DNA of 64,000 nucleotides, from positions 186,001-250,000 of the forward strand of contig WIUZ02000023.1 of NCBI GenBank assembly GCA_015956445.1, written 5' to 3'. Made by a program: the position numbers and the translations under genes. This DNA is from Thelephora terrestris (taxonomy: Eukaryota > Basidiomycota > Agaricomycetes > Thelephorales > Thelephoraceae). The notes beneath the pieces are model-generated. The model was not told the origin of the DNA. It saw nothing but the letters and a program-made list of their open reading frames with translations, and ran no database searches. This document shows, piece after piece, positions 62,701-64,000 of this stretch (position 1 is its first letter; each line of letters starts with the position of its first letter).

Positions 62701-63049
62701 AGAGTTCAGTGACATCTGGGAGGCTGATCGGTCCGCTCGAAGGAGTCTCTTCCTATCGGCTTGAACTAATCGTTCAGCTGAGTGCCGAAGATGGCGACGC
62801 CATGTTCGGGGAGGTTCTTGCCAGGAGGGGCCAGCACTACGATCTCCGGGATGGACGTTTGGTGACCTTCAGGCCTGCCGTAGATAGAGTCGACTTTTGA
62901 TGGGGTTAGGATAGCACTTGTATAGCTCGTTGTGGCTTCGCGGGGAATAGTACGCGCGTGTGTGTGTTTCGAATGATCAGCTGTGGTGGTCCATATCGTT
63001 AATTTCAACCTGATAAGTGGGTGATACAGTTGTTTCATACAGCCTGACA
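59786..63049 (+). mobile_element. F1 copy 2: gene-bearing LTR-like element
   Basis: Starts TGTCAGGGCCACTC and ends CAGCCTGACA, 3264 bp, close to copy 1 and in inverse orientation to it. No target duplication: the left flank is the broken LTR (AACCC) and the right flank is GCATG. So either the LTR remainder was deleted after insertion or the junction arose by recombination between elements. Confidence 0.78.
61163..62764 (+). CDS. F1 coiled-coil protein, copy 2
   Basis: Exons 61163-61294, 61393-61698, 61754-61966 and 62018-62764 (465 residues), exactly the exon lengths of copy 1. A TATA-like CTATAAGAAGG at about 61088 precedes it by 75 bp. Blocks as in copy 1: MSFPNNHTYKVANGISTISR, HLMGLTWDDELWVRTIIAEK, coiled coil, FELEYADEVVLPSPNP. 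Differences from copy 1 are mostly conservative or synonymous, and no stop is present. Function unknown. Confidence 0.74.
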
Positions 63050-64000
63050 GCATGCTGTGGGCATTTTTGTAACGTTCACCTCAAGCACCCAGAATCCAGG
63101 TTGAAAATTAGGTTTCCAAATTGGGCCAATCCCATGAGGCCATATTTGGGTTGTTCCCTATGGCTGCCAGCGGCGCTCCGCAGCCTTTCCCTCTGTAAAT
63201 AATGATTATTTTACCAAATATATCGATTTTTTCCGCCAATACTGGGCCCTGCGTTGCCATTCCCAACGTGAGCGACGGTAGCAACCGTGCGAAACGAGAG
63301 CTTCGACCGTGATGGCGCGCGGGCATCCCGCGATCAGCAAAGAACCTGGCGTCCCGGGTTCTGAGCTCGCGATGGGGCCCTCCCGCAAATTCCTGCGTAG
63401 GGAATGGCCCTCCCTCCCCCCTCCCTCCCCCCTAGGCCAGCTTCTCGCGTTCGAGGATGCGTCGCGACTGTGGGAACTTTATCCCGCATTGCGATTGGTC
63501 CGCATCCACCCGATTACTCTGATCCTCATCCTACACGCTGCAGCCACATTGCCTAATCCCACCTCTCTCTCTTCCCCTCCCCTCGCAACGTACGCAGCTA
63601 CTCTTTTCGGTCTGTCCGTCCCGCCGCTCTGCTTTGCGATGACGTGGCACCCGTACCGCTCGTTTCTCAGCCGAGCGGATGATCCGGCCTCCAGATTAGG
63701 TGGGTAATCTGTCTTCCCTCCTGGATATTTTTCACTTATCGGGTTCCCCTTGGGTAGACGCCCCTCACTCGACGACAGCGGGTGTTTCTTGTGCAGTGCT
63801 TCTGATTGGCCAATGTCTGTTGCTCCGATCCCATCCTTCGCGCCGTTGTGAAGTTGGCAATCCCTTTTCCCTCTCACTCAGCATATTCCCAGCATGTTAT
63901 GCGATGGGCAACGGTCCTCCCCCTATCCTCGCGCGTGCCTCATGGATCCCCTCCGCCTATTGGTCGACGAAACTTGGTTCATCGTCCCGGCCCGCTTCTC
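63050..64000. other. Right-end spacer without recognised gene
   Basis: GC-richer than the rest, with a few open frames but no family-like motifs or plausible splice chain. May be the edge of another element or a gene continuing beyond the window. Confidence 0.45.

Noticed and set aside
62469-62900. Second open frame over the last F1 exon (also 21649-21170)
   Set aside because: Open in both close copies, but copy 3 preserves motifs of the other frame, which was therefore chosen; an alternative splice into this frame cannot be excluded.
63260-63300. KDZ inverted-repeat remnant (GCAACCGTGCGAA shared with the KDZ ends)
   Set aside because: A single 13-base match in GC-rich DNA with no extension either way.

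Overview
The window is almost entirely nested transposable elements and transposon-linked genes, with no recognisable housekeeping gene. The KDZ (Kyakuja-Dileera-Zisupton) transposase, a DUF6589-type gene, a RecQ-like repeat helicase, very short introns (about 47-73 nt, GTRNGN...YAG) and a Ty3/gypsy retroelement together point to a mushroom-forming basidiomycete (Agaricomycetes). The call rests on gene families and intron style; no species is claimed.

Layout. (1) 581-12216: a complete 11.6 kb KDZ DNA transposon with ~1.1-1.3 kb terminal inverted repeats and a 7-bp target duplication (CGTAACC). It carries three genes: a conserved mushroom transposon protein (minus), an RNase H1 N-terminal/viroplasmin-domain protein (plus) and the KDZ transposase (plus). 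The transposase is split by a 287-bp CACTG-ended MITE whose removal restores the frame exactly. The KDZ element split an older minus-strand gene, whose halves lie at 12981-12217 and 580-1. (2) 13.5-20.4 kb: a repeat-associated multi-exon gene, a frameshifted Tc1/mariner transposase and a RecQ-like helicase. (3) 20984-24289, 31934-34866 and 59786-63049: three copies of an LTR-like element (family F1) starting TGTCAGG and ending TGACA, each carrying one multi-exon coiled-coil gene. (4) 25159-27468 and 39434-41743: two copies, both exactly 2310 bp, of a second LTR-like element (family F2), carrying two divergent genes. (5) 27.6-30.4 kb: degenerate CCTAA/TTAGG arrays around an inverted duplication. 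(6) 31262-37065: a DUF6589-type gene with F1 copy 3 inserted inside one 47-nt intron. (7) 41783-59785: an ~18 kb Ty3/gypsy element with near-identical 1.4 kb LTRs (the 3' one truncated), a very large gag-protease region, a separate pol ORF, and four small paralogous genes between pol and the 3' LTR.

Most unusual: two unrelated families of gene-bearing elements with LTR-type termini and private 5-bp target duplications but no gag or pol (they look like solo LTRs that encode proteins), and a gypsy element with a row of four related accessory genes in the position where retroviruses keep env/accessory genes. Also notable: every internal stop seen in the three KDZ genes is TGA, as expected from CGA-to-TGA decay.
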